A stretch of 64,000 nt of DNA from Ascochyta rabiei (Eukaryota; Ascomycota; Dothideomycetes; Pleosporales; Didymellaceae): contig NC_082410.1 of assembly GCF_004011695.2 (NCBI RefSeq), forward strand, positions 1,302,001 to 1,366,000, read 5' to 3'. Both the position numbers and the translations under genes were made by a program. Under the pieces are notes generated by a model, which made no database searches, was not told the DNA's origin, and saw nothing but the letters and a program-made list of their open reading frames with translations. This document shows, one piece after another, positions 1-10,501 of this stretch. Position 1 is the stretch's first letter; each line of letters opens with the position of its first letter.

Positions 1-449
1 TACGGGATGGCTTGTGCCAAGAGAACGGCTGCTTAGCCGGCCTGTGGAGCACACAAAGCCTCGTCTGAACACGTCGTTGTGTGTTACCTCGGGCTTGGAG
101 TCTGGTCGCGTCTCCGTTGCAATCAAACGCAGCCTCACGCGTTCTGCATTCGGTCCACTGACTCGCAAAAATATCTCGACCAGCTGATGGAAATATTTCA
201 CGCAGACAATATGCCGCATTAGAGCTCCTGGATTGAATGAGGGATTTTCAAGACTCTATGGCTCGTCTCAACGGCACCAAAATCACGCATTTGCTAAGGA
301 ATTGGTTTGATGCCAAACTCTTCGCTTCCGTGGAGCATGCAAACCCATCGTTGTCATTCCACCGTTTGCCATTGTCCAAGCCGTGGCGCCAAGCACAGCC
401 CCCGTCTTGGGCACGAGGTGATGACAAGTATCTTTTTGTACACCAATAC
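1..449. other. intergenic stretch, no gene seen
   Basis: This holds the 3' flank of the aldehyde dehydrogenase gene that ends at 450. The open frames here run into or across the last dehydrogenase exons and have no coherent protein character. I see no RNA gene or repeat. Confidence 0.5.
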
Positions 450-2292
450 TCAGAGCTTCGTACCCAGGTTGACGTGGATGGCCTTCTTGTTTGTGTAAGC
501 CTCAAGTCCAGCTTCGCCCAGCTCTCTCCCAATGCCAGACTGCTTCACGCCTCCAAACGGAATGCGGATATCAGAGTCCTGAAGGTGGTCAGAATGAGTC
601 CATGCGCCAGGGTATGTTGTAAAAACTTACATTGCTGGAATTGATCCATACCATGCCCGCTTCGATGGCCCTTGCAACGCGGTGTGCCTTGGTGATGTTT
701 TCTGTGAACAGCGCAGCTCCAAGCCCATATGTTGTGTCGTTTGCGCGCTCAACGGCCTCTTCTTCCGTTTTGAATGAGCTGATTGTAACAAAGGGCCCAA
801 AGACTTCTTCGCGGTAGATCTTGTGGTCATCCTTGACGTCTGAGAAAATTGTGGGCTCGATAAAGAAGCCCTTGCCGCCGACGTCTTTATAGGCCTTTCC
901 TCCCGATACCAAGGTTGCGCCCTCAGATTTGCCGGCTTCGATGTAGGATAAGACGCGCTCATATTGCGCTTGTGTGACCTGTGGCCCCTGGAAGGTGTCG
1001 TCCTTGAAAGGGTCGCCAACAACAGATGTCTTCGCAACGTACTCCCTGAATGCAGAGACGAACTTGTCGTAGACGCCATCTTGCACCAATATCCTCGAAG
1101 TTGCTGTACAGACTTGTCCCTGGTTGTACCTAGAGAGAGTCAGTACGATTCTCGCACCATCAATAGTCTTTCTTACATGATACCGACATGGGACCACTTG
1201 ACCGCCTGGTCGAGGTCTGCATCATCAAAGACCAGCAACGGCGACTTTCCGCCAGTCTCTAGAGTGATGTTCTTCATAGTTCCAGCTGCCATCTTCATGA
1301 TCTCCTTGCCGGTCGCTGTCGAGCCAGTAAACGCAATCTTGGCCACGTCAGGGTGTTGGGCGAGGGCCGCACCAGCTTTCCTCCCTTCTCCGTTGATGAA
1401 ATTGACCACACCTGGCGGGAAACCAGCTTCCTTGACAAGAGTCGCGAGGTACAGGATGGAAAGTGGAGTCTGCTCAGCTGCCTTCAAAACTACAGTGTTA
1501 CCGGTGCATAGTGCAGGTCCGAGTTTCCAGGCGGCCATTGCGAGAGGGAAGTTCCATCTACGGTAAATCAGTTTCCGTTTCTTCGCATATACAGTCACAA
1601 CTCACGGGATAATCTGCCCACAAACACCAAGCGGTTCACGGAGTGTGTAGGCCAACTTCGCGGGCGACGTGTCGATGACCTGCCCATGGATCTTGTTCGC
1701 ATATCCTGCGTAGTACTTGATTGTTCCAATGACTTCACCAAGATCGTCGTTCAGTGAGACAGAGTAAGGCTTGCCATTATCCCATGTCTCGATGGTGGCC
1801 AAAGTCTCTCTGTGCTCCTCGATCAACTGTGCGAACTTGAAGAGAATGTCTGCTCGCGCGTTCGTGTCCATGTCTCTCCATTCTGGGCTCTTGAATGCTT
1901 TGCGTGCTGCTGCTACTGCGTCGTTGACATCCTCCTCACTTGCTGCGTAGACTGAAACTATCTCGCTCTCATCACTATCACCAACATCAGCGAGCGCTCA
2001 CGGCGTGTTTTACACTTGAAGATATATACCTTGGGTTTATGGAAGTGATCGTCTCCCCAGACTTTGATTTGACAAACTCATTATTGATGAACAAGCCTCG
2101 TGGCTGCTTGTACTTGTGGCCGTTCGGCGCTGTTAGCTCGACGAAAAGGTCCGACATATTGCTACTGGCTGTGTAATATCTCGCAAGAGTAACTCTGCGT
2201 GATCGAATAGCTCTCAACGCTGAAGCTTGGGGAAAGGCTGATGTGAAGCGGCGATGTGAGACTCTGAAGAGAGAAGCGTGGATTGTGGACAT
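450..2292 (-). CDS. NAD(P)+-dependent aldehyde dehydrogenase, mitochondrial form
   Basis: This enzyme oxidises aldehydes such as acetaldehyde to the acid. Five exons read 2292-2030, 1974-1606, 1557-1177, 1129-631 and 578-450; introns are 46-55 nt, each GT-AG, and the sum is 546 codons. The catalytic cysteine is Cys345 in GQVCTA and the general base is Glu311 in LETGGKSP; their spacing of 34 residues equals that of the classical Glu268/Cys302 pair. The end [17 protein letters not shown] is standard for the family. I chose ATG 2292 because residues 1-45 contain eight arginines and no acidic residue, as in a mitochondrial presequence. A second in-frame ATG at 2157 (MSDLFVEL) begins the usual cytosolic length of 501 residues, so both forms may be made. 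Family assignment is certain; the compartment is inferred. Confidence 0.93.
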
Positions 2293-2818
2293 TGCACCGA
2301 TCAGCAGAGGAGATGGCTGGTTATCTACAAAGTGCCAATGGCGTGCAGCAGCGGGATGTTCAGGGACCTCGAATGGAATGGGACCCCACGAAATGACGAT
2401 GGCGAAGCACATCCGCATGCAACTGCCTATTTGGATCTGCACTCCACCCCGCTACACGCCTAGGACGCGTTCCCCAACGCTCTGCGTGTGTGAACTGACT
2501 AGAGCAGCTGCCGGTTGTGTGTGTCTATCGCTCTTTCCAGATGCCTATCAATGCAGCAGCCTACCATCCGGAGCGCGCGGGCGGAAATCTGCTGCAGTCT
2601 ATGGAAGCTCCATAGCTGCCCCGCCTCAAGCTCGACGCGTTCGCATGTGCATCATTGATCAACACGCTAACAAATTGCTGAACGCCAGCGCCATCACAAA
2701 CAGCCCGAGGTACAGCAACAATACCAAAAACCATACAACTGTCTTCGCTTGACTGCTAGATAAGTCCGACATATACGCCCTCGATAGCCTCCTGTTTTCC
2801 GTCCACACTCCACCTGCC
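2293..2818. promoter_or_regulatory. divergent promoter region
   Basis: This 526-bp gap separates the 5' ends of the aldehyde dehydrogenase (-) and the N-terminal methyltransferase (+). It should hold both promoters. I see no clear TATA box and no convincing gene; the plus-strand open frame 2243-2752 overlaps the presequence exon in antisense and looks accidental. Confidence 0.4.
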
Positions 2819-3619
2819 ATGGCTCAGGGCATGGACGCCGACCCACCCCTCACATCCCTCGACCCTGAGCGCCCCGACGCCTCGATCAACGTCTCGGCCT
2901 CGCTCGCCTACTGGGAAGGCGTAACCTCAGACAACAATGGCATGTTAGGCGGCTTTCCGCAAACCTCGCGCATTGACCTACAAGGGTCATCCAACTTCCT
3001 CACAAAGCTACGGCGCGTACGAGCAGGGCAGGCGACGGCTACAAGACAGGCGTTGCCACTTCTCGATCGAGTAGCAGACTGCGGCGCAGGTATCGGACGC
3101 ATCACGAAGGGCTTGCTGCTGGGTGTGGGGAGGAGGGTCGATATTGTGGAACCGGTCAAGAAGTTTACGGACGAGCTTGTCAAGGAGTTGGAGAACACAG
3201 AGGAGGATGCAGCAGGAGGCGACGCAGGCCGGGGACAGGTGGGCGAAGTATTCAATCTGGGCTTGCAAGACTGGATACCTGAAGCTGGTGCCTACAACCT
3301 GATTTGGAACCAATGGTGTGTTGGGCACCTGACGGACGCGCAACTCGTCACATACCTTGAACGGTGCAAGAATGGGCTTGTGAAGCCTGCGGATGGTGAG
3401 GAGAGGTCTGAGGCGTGGATTGTGGTGAAGGAGAATCTGTCTACGGATATCAGGCATAAGGATATATACGACGAGGAAGACTCGAGTGTCACGCGGAGCG
3501 ACGACAAGTTTAGGAAGTTATTCAAGGATGCAGGGCTGAAGATAGTTGCCACCGAGCAGCAGAGGGGGATGCCAAAGGAGTTGTATCCTGTACGGATATA
3601 TGCATTGAGGCCGCAATGA
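2819..3619 (+). CDS. TAE1: alpha N-terminal protein methyltransferase 1 (NTMT1/Tae1 family)
   Basis: This single-exon gene encodes 266 residues, a little longer than yeast Tae1. The family uses S-adenosylmethionine to methylate the free alpha-amino group of proteins starting (Met-)X-Pro-Lys, such as ribosomal proteins, in cytosol and nucleus. The family-typical YW...GMLGGF...D segment lies at residues 31-53, SAM motif I VADCGAGIGRIT at 85-96, and an acidic post-I loop follows (VDIVEPVKKF). The stretch IWNQWCVGHLTD near residue 163 is characteristic of this family rather than of other class I methyltransferases. An acidic, low-complexity insert sits around residues 127-141. The start ATG is the first in frame and lies in a CCACCTGCCATGG-like context. 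Function is assigned from family knowledge. Confidence 0.92.
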   Translation: MAQGMDADPPLTSLDPERPDASINVSASLAYWEGVTSDNNGMLGGFPQTSRIDLQGSSNFLTKLRRVRAGQATATRQALPLLDRVADCGAGIGRITKGLLLGVGRRVDIVEPVKKFTDELVKELENTEEDAAGGDAGRGQVGEVFNLGLQDWIPEAGAYNLIWNQWCVGHLTDAQLVTYLERCKNGLVKPADGEERSEAWIVVKENLSTDIRHKDIYDEEDSSVTRSDDKFRKLFKDAGLKIVATEQQRGMPKELYPVRIYALRPQ

Positions 3620-3741
3620 ACGCAATGAGACCAGGACTGGAAAGGAGAAGATACAAAGGTCATATACCCACCGAATGATATCATTGAGAAGTAATCATGC
3701 GCCGTGAGACATACGTTATATTACAGCTCGAAGCAGCACTC

Positions 3742-4892
3742 CTACAACTGCCCTGTCGCCATGAACCTCTGGATCAGCCCCAACTCCAGCACAGGCGTCC
3801 CAGGAACCGGCCGGTGCACGGGCGGCTCCGCCTCCTGAACCATAACCACTGGTGGCGGAGGTGCTGCTGACTTCGCAGGCCCTTCTTGTGTCGTTGGTTG
3901 CGCCGCCGACGCGTCCGGAACTGGAGTATTCATTGCATCCTCGAATTCCTGGCCCTCGTCGTCGTCTTCCTCCTCGCCTTCTTCGCCAGACGCGTACTCT
4001 TCCTCGTCAAAACTCGTCTGTGGAGGGTTGAAAAACCACGTATGCGCCGTGTTCCAGCGTTGGACAAGTTGCTCTTCGGTGAGCGTGCCTTTTGTGCGCT
4101 TGCTGTATCTGTTGAGTAGGCGTGTTGGATCTCCGTCGACGTCGTCGTCACTTTCTTTGGGAGTTTCCTTGTCGTTGGTCTTCTTGGGCTCGATGCCCCA
4201 TTCTGGCGGCACAGATGCGAACTCGAGAGCTTTGGATAGCCGGTCTTCGATCCATTTCTCTTCTGTAGGTTCCAGGCGTTTTCGCAGCAGAGTTTGCGCA
4301 AGGCCGGCAAGGTGCTCGTTTGTGTTTGGGAAAGGAGCGATGGGGAAGGGGTGCAAATTCCTGATTGTATCGGCCTGGGGCGGGATGGTGGTGTCCGTGT
4401 AGCGCATCTCATCGCCACCCTGTCTGTTCTTTAATACTTTGCCAGCATCGGTCTTCCTGGTCTCAAGGGCGTGCTTTCGGCCGCCATTGATGAAGATGTT
4501 GAGCGATGTGATGTGGGAGTTGACGGCCGCTGTTGTTCGCTGGATTTGTGGCCTATGGGGGTTAGTGTCAAGTACGGAGTTTTCAACGATACTTCCATAC
4601 GCTCAAAATAATTGTAGAAAGCTTCAACACAGTGAGAGGTTCAACAAAGAACGCAACAAAGATGACGGATGATGCATGTGACCATTGAACAAGATCGAGA
4701 TAAGGCGAAAATAGAATGAAAAACACGCATCTCATAGACTTACCAGTCTACTGCACCCCCTTGTGACATCTTGAAGTCCATGTCGCGCTTCAACCTGTCC
4801 ATGGCTGCGATCATGGGTACAAGCCCACGTCGCAGTCCTTCCAATGCTCTGATGTCTTCAGCATTGGGCTGTCCAACAAAGTTTTGGTTCAT
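3742..4892 (-). CDS. MED8: Mediator of RNA polymerase II transcription subunit 8
   Basis: Med8 is a head-module subunit of Mediator in the nucleus. Two exons, 4892-4744 and 4552-3742, flank a 191-nt intron (donor GTAAGT, acceptor CATAG) and give 319 residues. The N-terminal helix (residues 10-40, ALEGLRRGLVPMIAAMDRLK) matches the Med8 pattern of a helix contacting the head module. A central segment, HPFPIAPFPNTNEHLAGL followed by LLRKRLEP and W, is the most diagnostic fungal Med8 signature. The C-terminus is low-complexity: an acidic run around residues 235-250, then a Pro/Ala-rich stretch, and the end LGLIQRFMATG, which may be the short C-terminal helix that binds Med18/20 in yeast (inferred). 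The intron is long for this window, so a missed small exon remains possible. Confidence 0.85.
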
Positions 4893-5605
4893 CCTGCTCT
4901 TTCAATACCAGAACTTCCCCAACACGCAAATTTCCAGACCGCTTCGAGTAGCAAAAGCGTGAGCTGTGTCGTAGTGTGAATGTGCAAGTGCGCAAGTGTG
5001 GTTGGGTGATGTGAAAGACCATTGGCTGGAGCGCGGCGCCATCCCAACATGGAAAGGTGCACTTGGCATTGACGCGTGAAGAGGGAGCGTCTGCTTTCAT
5101 CGCTTAGACACGAACCTTGACATTACTTCATAGCTTGCGTTTCTCAATGTGGTTCTCGGACATGGTTGTAACCTCTCAACATGACATATCATGGGCTATT
5201 CCACGTGCCGCCGGGTGTAGGGAATGCAACGACAGCGGTGACATAGATTTGACCATCGAAGCATCCTAGACAGCTTATAGATGCCAACTGTCTGAGAACA
5301 TGGTCATTATGCAACATCAAAGTAGTCGAACTCTCTCACCCATCGCCGAAGAGTAATTGGGCGTTTATGCAGCAGTGATTGCATGTCGACCAAATACCTC
5401 CCTGTCGGCATTTCCTTTACTCAAAAATTCTGTCTCTCACTCGTTTCTTTCGTTCACTCTCGCTTGGCTCAAGGCAACCAATGGCTGCCTCCACACTCTA
5501 TAAATCTCTCAGTACAAGTCACCGATCTGCAAGCACTACAACATCCTCATCAGCTCAGCAGATAGCAAGTTCCTTATTACTATATATTGAAGCATTGCTA
5601 CCAGA
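4893..5605. promoter_or_regulatory. divergent promoter region with CCAAT and TATA elements
   Basis: This 713-bp gap separates the divergent starts of Med8 (-) and the orphan at 5606 (+). A CCAAT box at 5478-5482 and TATAAAT at 5499-5505 lie about 100-130 nt upstream of the plus-strand ATG, a reasonable core-promoter arrangement for it. A CACGTG E-box-like palindrome is at about 5201-5206. No gene is visible. Confidence 0.45.
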
Positions 5606-7087
5606 ATGGCACAACTCAAAAATCTTGACAGCCTGGAGCTCACTGAGCTGCGGACAATTTCCTACGAGCATCCTTCGATAAAGTGTATCCGTGAAGCGCT
5701 TCGTCAATACCAGCTACAGTCTCCAGCTCATTTCGAACTTGAGCTCGAAGTGCACCAACTATCGGGCAGCACAAACCATAACCGTGACGAGAATTCAACG
5801 GAAATGATTAAGGTTCTCTTTCAAGGCCACTGTATCAGTGGCTGCCTCAACATTCCAGCCAATTGCTGTGTCGTGTTGCGCAGATGCCGTTCAGAGGGCA
5901 AGCCATGGGTATGCACAGGTGTCGCTCGAAACCAGACTTTGGAGGCACTCGAGCACTTCTTGAGTTCGGTCTTCCCTATACTTGATGCACCATTACGAAA
6001 AGACACATTGTGGCGCTGGTGGGGAGCGAATGGCAAGAAGTTCAACTGGACTGATCTTCCCACCGAACTGAAAGAACACGTTGTCGAATTATGTATGCAT
6101 CGACCGCATCAGCATGGTATTTACAGCGAGAGACTTGCACGCTACGGTAGGCGTTACAAGCCCGATCATAAGGTACAAAAGATCGGACCCTTGGAGATTG
6201 TAGATCAACTCGGAGACTGGTACCAATTACTTTACGTCTCGCACCAGATGAGGGCGATTACACTGCGACTCTGCATCACTGGTGGCAGCGGCTTGACTCG
6301 TTCAAAAGGGCTGTGTGTAGCATCGTTTTCATACAAATCTTTCTTCGATAGCATCAATCGCCTCGGAGACTATTATCAGATGATCGAGCCGCATAGCGTG
6401 CCGACAACATCAAGAGAAGAAGTTCTTTCGAAGTGTTATCGCCGTTTTCCACGCATTTACCCCAACCTCAAGGGGTATGCCACTTTCCGCCACGGTATCC
6501 AGAAAATCAGCCTTGGCATGGACTTCCTCTCGTTTATGCAATTCTTCGAGGTTCAGACTGGAGGCTTCCAGCGCTACCACAAGGTTCGAGGGTTGACATA
6601 TCATATTTTCGAGCGCCTTCTAAGCCTGAACGAGGTCGTCATTGGTTTGCCGTTGCGACCACGCGGAGGTTGGAAGAATACCATAAGCCCTGGAGGTCCC
6701 CGGCTATTCCACGAGGAGGCGCCTTGCCCGAGAAGCCTGCACCGCCTTATTTACGAGCGCATCGCTGAGGTACTAGCACCGTATAACGTTTCGGTCAGGA
6801 ACTTTATCGACGAGGAAGAGACGCAACGATTTGAATTCGCCAGGCTGGAGGCAATCAAAGCTCAGAAGTTCACCGAAGTCGAGCTCGAGGACCTCTATGC
6901 CGATGATGGAGGCGGGATCGGATTGCCCCACGATGTGGAACGAGGATCGGGGGTGCCAAAAACTAAGCGGGAGAAGCGTGAAGCTGAGTACACTGAGGAT
7001 ATTCATGATGGATTTTTCCCGCCCTTCTGCTACTGCGAAGAGCCTTGTGCGTCGTCACACACGTTCTGGGTGCCAGGGGATCGTTGA
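5606..7087 (+). CDS. orphan fungal protein with F-box-like motif
   Basis: This is a single-exon gene of 493 residues that I cannot assign to a named family. Residues 146-163 (FNWTDLPTELKEHVVELC) resemble the start of an F-box, which in fungi would link a substrate to a Skp1-Cul1 ubiquitin ligase. The rest has no recognisable repeats; it is rich in aromatic and basic residues, consistent with a folded domain, and ends in a Cys-rich tail with CYCEEPC. The C-terminal 80 residues are charged (KTKREKREAEYTEDIHD). The gene converges on the kinase-like gene, with 170 bp between the stops. Upstream TATA and CCAAT elements support expression. Such F-box-like orphans are numerous in Dothideomycetes. 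The gene is probably real; its function is unknown. Confidence 0.7.
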   Translation: MAQLKNLDSLELTELRTISYEHPSIKCIREALRQYQLQSPAHFELELEVHQLSGSTNHNRDENSTEMIKVLFQGHCISGCLNIPANCCVVLRRCRSEGKPWVCTGVARNQTLEALEHFLSSVFPILDAPLRKDTLWRWWGANGKKFNWTDLPTELKEHVVELCMHRPHQHGIYSERLARYGRRYKPDHKVQKIGPLEIVDQLGDWYQLLYVSHQMRAITLRLCITGGSGLTRSKGLCVASFSYKSFFDSINRLGDYYQMIEPHSVPTTSREEVLSKCYRRFPRIYPNLKGYATFRHGIQKISLGMDFLSFMQFFEVQTGGFQRYHKVRGLTYHIFERLLSLNEVVIGLPLRPRGGWKNTISPGGPRLFHEEAPCPRSLHRLIYERIAEVLAPYNVSVRNFIDEEETQRFEFARLEAIKAQKFTEVELEDLYADDGGGIGLPHDVERGSGVPKTKREKREAEYTEDIHDGFFPPFCYCEEPCASSHTFWVPGDR

Positions 7088-7257
7088 TGGGGTTCAGAGC
7101 GCGAGAGAGTCGAGCTCCGTAGGTATGAGCGTAGATCTAGACACACTTCCTTCTCTCATCTATGTCGAAAATGTACTATATGACTGGAAGGAAGACTTGG
7201 CACGAATTTTCGCACCCCTATGTTGACTCGCAATCTTTGATACCATATTTAATATAT

Positions 7258-9819
7258 TCAGACAGTGTCCGAAACCCACAAATCGAGATCACACTTGACG
7301 CATTCAGCAGGAACAATCTGCCCGATGACACGACTGGCTTGGACTGCCGTCCACCTTGCATCGGGCCTTTTACGGATCATGTGTACCAGTGCCTGGTAGT
7401 AAATGTCCTTCGTTCGCTGCGTCAGCTGCGGCGTGTTTTGAAACCAAACGCTGAGACGAGTAAGCGAATCGTGGTACTGGACGATATCCGCGCTGCTCTT
7501 GTCTGCTCTAATCCCACTGAAGTAATCAGCCATAGAGACCTCACTACTCCAGACAGCCATTTCCAGCAGTACGCAGCCGAGGGAGAAAACATCCGAGGAT
7601 CGATTTCTACTGTCGTTCTTGATAACTTCTGGGGCGCAGTATGCCCGAGTGTGTCCGTACGCGACACCATCTGTGGTGCTGTTGCCTCCATCGTCGAACA
7701 TGTGGCCAGATCCAAAGTCTGTGAAGTAGACTTTCTCACCCTTCACAAGAACATTTCGTGGCTTGATGTCTTTGTGACGTATGCCTTTCGAATGAATGTA
7801 GGCAAGTGTGTTGATGAGACATGCCAACCATTTCCAGATCATACGCCGCTGTCTAGTGGTGTCGCAGATTTTGTTAGCGAGATAGGACTCTAGGTCGCAT
7901 TCTGCCAGAGGGTGCATAATAATGCTGAATCGTATTGTCTCTTCATACGTTAGCAATACGCGAACGATATGAGGATGATCCAGAGCATGTATGATTTTAA
8001 TCTCTCTTTGGATGTCCTCGAGCAGATTGTCTCTGCGCTGAAGCTGACGTGGCAGACGGATTGATTTGCGAGCATACGAAGTTTTACCGATCTTGACAGT
8101 GTCCACGTCGGCAGAGTTCCCACTGCCTAGAATCTCTCCATTTGTTTCGGTGAACAAAACGGGACCGCTGAAGACCACGTCCCGGGTGAGATGTGTGAGC
8201 CTGTACGTCGTCATGCGCCTCAGAATTGCCTTGATCTGGTGACTTCGCTCTTTCGGGAAGTCCTTGAATCCTTGATAGACTAGTTTGCTCCGCTGGCGCA
8301 TAAACTCTTTACCCAAGTCCGAACTCTTTGCAGCACAAATTGCTTCATCTGACGCAAGTGTCGCACGGTAGGCTTCGACGCCAACCGCATCACTGCAGTT
8401 TTCGTTGATTGATTTATGCAAAGTATAGAGTGCAGTGGAAGCTGCATCCAGTCTGCCTTGCTCGAAGGCACACCACGCAATATTTCGTTTAGTGTCGAAC
8501 TTGATACGCGATGATGTCCCCTTCTCTTGCAATAGTCTTTCCAGTGTTCTCAAGATACCATCGTACTCGACGGCTATCGTCAATTTCAGCAGCTCAATTG
8601 GTGTGATAAGGTAGTTGTGCTCATATGCGACAGACCATTTCCTCTTAGGACTTAGCTGGCAATGACCAAGTTGACGGACGTTTTGCATCACAACGCCAGC
8701 ACCCTGACAGGCCTCGAGCTCCTGGTATACGCAGATTGATCGAGGATGAGATGCCCCTAGTGTATAATAGAAACCCTGGCAGGAGGCTGTTAAAAGTTTC
8801 AGAGCAGCTTCTTGCAAACCCCTGGCTTTCAGAGCTCTTCCGAAATGGTACAGTATATCCAGAGTGTTGCGATGCCAGGCTCCGAATCTCAATGAGCTAA
8901 TTATAAAGGCATCCACAAACAAAGCTTGTGATTTGCTTTGAAACCCTTCGCCAGCAGTAGCTATCGCATTCTGCAGAAGATACTCAGAATCCAGTGGGGT
9001 TTTTGGCATTGAGACCACTTCAATCATCTCCAAATGCCTGGATGCAGCTTCATGACAGCCTCGGAAGTTCAGCGTTCGAACCAAGCTGAACAGCGCTGAA
9101 AGCTTGCGGTCTTTCGTACAGAGAACATCTACCGTTGCCCAGGGAAGCACTTTTGCAACCGTCTCAACCCGATCAAGATCTCGCCCGATAGCTGTTGCGA
9201 ACCGCAGATAATACAGCAAAGCATCAATCTCGTGCCAAGCAGAGAGATTATCGAAAGAGGCGGCAGTCAAGGGTAGGGAGGGGCAGAGAGACAAAAACGT
9301 TTTTTGGGCCATGTCGTAGTCGCCGAGCTGCCCATAGATATTCCCGAGCGTGCGGACCGCCCTGAATCGCAATGATTCATCAGGCGAGGTGGCGCAGTCG
9401 AGAGAATTTTGGAGCTGCTCGCGTGCAGTACAGAGTTCGTCCCAAGCATTCTCTGCAGAATCAAGATAGTTTTGTACCTCGGCAAGTCTTGTATATAACA
9501 AGGCTGCTTGTTCGGTGGCATCAGTGAGTCCTTTAAATCCAACTTCCGGGCGGCACGATCTCCAGGCTGTAGAGTTACCGAGAGCAGGTACAGCCAGGAT
9601 GACAGTACTCGAGTCAGAGCTCGAAGTTGTTGTTGTGGGAGTGGAGTTTCGAGTCTGATTTGTGGTAGCGATGTCTGGAGTTGATCTGTTTCGACTTGAA
9701 CTGGGGGTGGCGGCGGCAGACGTTCCCCTTTGCGTCTCTCGCTCGGTGTGCCGCCTGATAGCCTCTTTTCTGCGCTGAGATTCCGCCAGAAGTGAGAAAA
9801 ACCCAGGTCTATTACTCAT
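7258..9819 (-). CDS. helical/TPR-like protein with C-terminal Ser/Thr kinase domain
   Basis: This intronless gene encodes 853 residues. Residues 1-75 are basic then Ser/Thr-rich and disordered. Residues about 100-470 are helical with TPR-like spacing (LRFRAVRTLGNIYGQLGDYD near 150-169 is the clearest unit). Residues about 562-832 form a protein kinase domain: glycine loop GSGNSADV at 565-572, catalytic lysine 585 (YARKSI), helix-C Glu606, catalytic loop HKDIKPRN at 682-689 (HKD in place of HRD, with the aspartate kept), DFG at 701-703 and APE at 729-731 (CAPEV). All catalytic residues are therefore present, which argues for an active kinase. The N-terminal layout is reminiscent of signal-sensing repeat proteins, but there is no NACHT or NB-ARC domain. 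Substrate and pathway are unknown. It is divergent from the CSC1 gene across 682 bp. Confidence 0.82.
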   Translation of the reverse strand: MSNRPGFFSLLAESQRRKEAIRRHTERETQRGTSAAATPSSSRNRSTPDIATTNQTRNSTPTTTTSSSDSSTVILAVPALGNSTAWRSCRPEVGFKGLTDATEQAALLYTRLAEVQNYLDSAENAWDELCTAREQLQNSLDCATSPDESLRFRAVRTLGNIYGQLGDYDMAQKTFLSLCPSLPLTAASFDNLSAWHEIDALLYYLRFATAIGRDLDRVETVAKVLPWATVDVLCTKDRKLSALFSLVRTLNFRGCHEAASRHLEMIEVVSMPKTPLDSEYLLQNAIATAGEGFQSKSQALFVDAFIISSLRFGAWHRNTLDILYHFGRALKARGLQEAALKLLTASCQGFYYTLGASHPRSICVYQELEACQGAGVVMQNVRQLGHCQLSPKRKWSVAYEHNYLITPIELLKLTIAVEYDGILRTLERLLQEKGTSSRIKFDTKRNIAWCAFEQGRLDAASTALYTLHKSINENCSDAVGVEAYRATLASDEAICAAKSSDLGKEFMRQRSKLVYQGFKDFPKERSHQIKAILRRMTTYRLTHLTRDVVFSGPVLFTETNGEILGSGNSADVDTVKIGKTSYARKSIRLPRQLQRRDNLLEDIQREIKIIHALDHPHIVRVLLTYEETIRFSIIMHPLAECDLESYLANKICDTTRQRRMIWKWLACLINTLAYIHSKGIRHKDIKPRNVLVKGEKVYFTDFGSGHMFDDGGNSTTDGVAYGHTRAYCAPEVIKNDSRNRSSDVFSLGCVLLEMAVWSSEVSMADYFSGIRADKSSADIVQYHDSLTRLSVWFQNTPQLTQRTKDIYYQALVHMIRKRPDARWTAVQASRVIGQIVPAECVKCDLDLWVSDTV

Positions 9820-10501
9820 GGTGAGAGATCAAGCGCTTGCCATTCGATACAGATAACTCATCCGTTTGAAGACATTTTAGTAGGAGGGGTAGCCGCTGTC
9901 AAGGCTGACAGGCCACCACCTGCACGAGGCATGCGCTAACTTCTGCAGCAAATCGCTGCAGGAGTGCATACATGAGCACTATTGGCACGTCTGTGAGTCT
10001 GAATACCACAGATTCAAGTACTGCGACCTCAATTGAGTCATGCGCTCTCCTTTGAATCTTCAAGATTCCGGTGATGCCTGCCGAAGACGCTGGAGAGTTA
10101 TTATTACTATCGCGACATAGCCAATGAGACTTAGAAGAAAGAGCATAATAGAAGTGCAATGCATTCAACTTGTGCGCGTAAACCATTGTTTGTATCAACC
10201 TCAGTTCCTGTTGATACAGAAAGCGCGAACGTCTAGCGTTCAAATTCCGTGGACAGTGCACGGCCAACCTACGTCATCCAGGTGGCCCACAAGCAGGCAC
10301 CAACCAAGAACTCCTCTACACGGAGCTTCCGATACATCCCTACACACATCACATTGTTCAATTAAAGCCTGTCTGACGTTCAATCTCCCCTTCACATCTT
10401 CTACACCTACGTACCGTAAGTCCTCTTGGTTTCTACGGGCATGACGTAGCTTCAAAAGTACTTCATTAGCAAGCTTCACGCGTTCAGGCGTCTACATCGG
10501 A
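9820..10501. promoter_or_regulatory. divergent promoter region
   Basis: This 682-bp gap lies between the kinase-like gene (-) and the CSC1-type channel gene (+). A 122-codon minus-strand open frame at 9899-10267 has no recognisable protein character and I do not call it. No other element is clear. Confidence 0.35.

Noticed and set aside
237..644. 135-codon plus-strand frame
   Set aside because: Antisense to the last two aldehyde dehydrogenase exons, whose protein sequence is certain.
2293..2442. Further N-terminal extension of the dehydrogenase frame
   Set aside because: The upstream 50 residues contain Pro/Trp/His/acidic residues unlike a presequence and lie in the divergent promoter; ATG 2292 is the better start.
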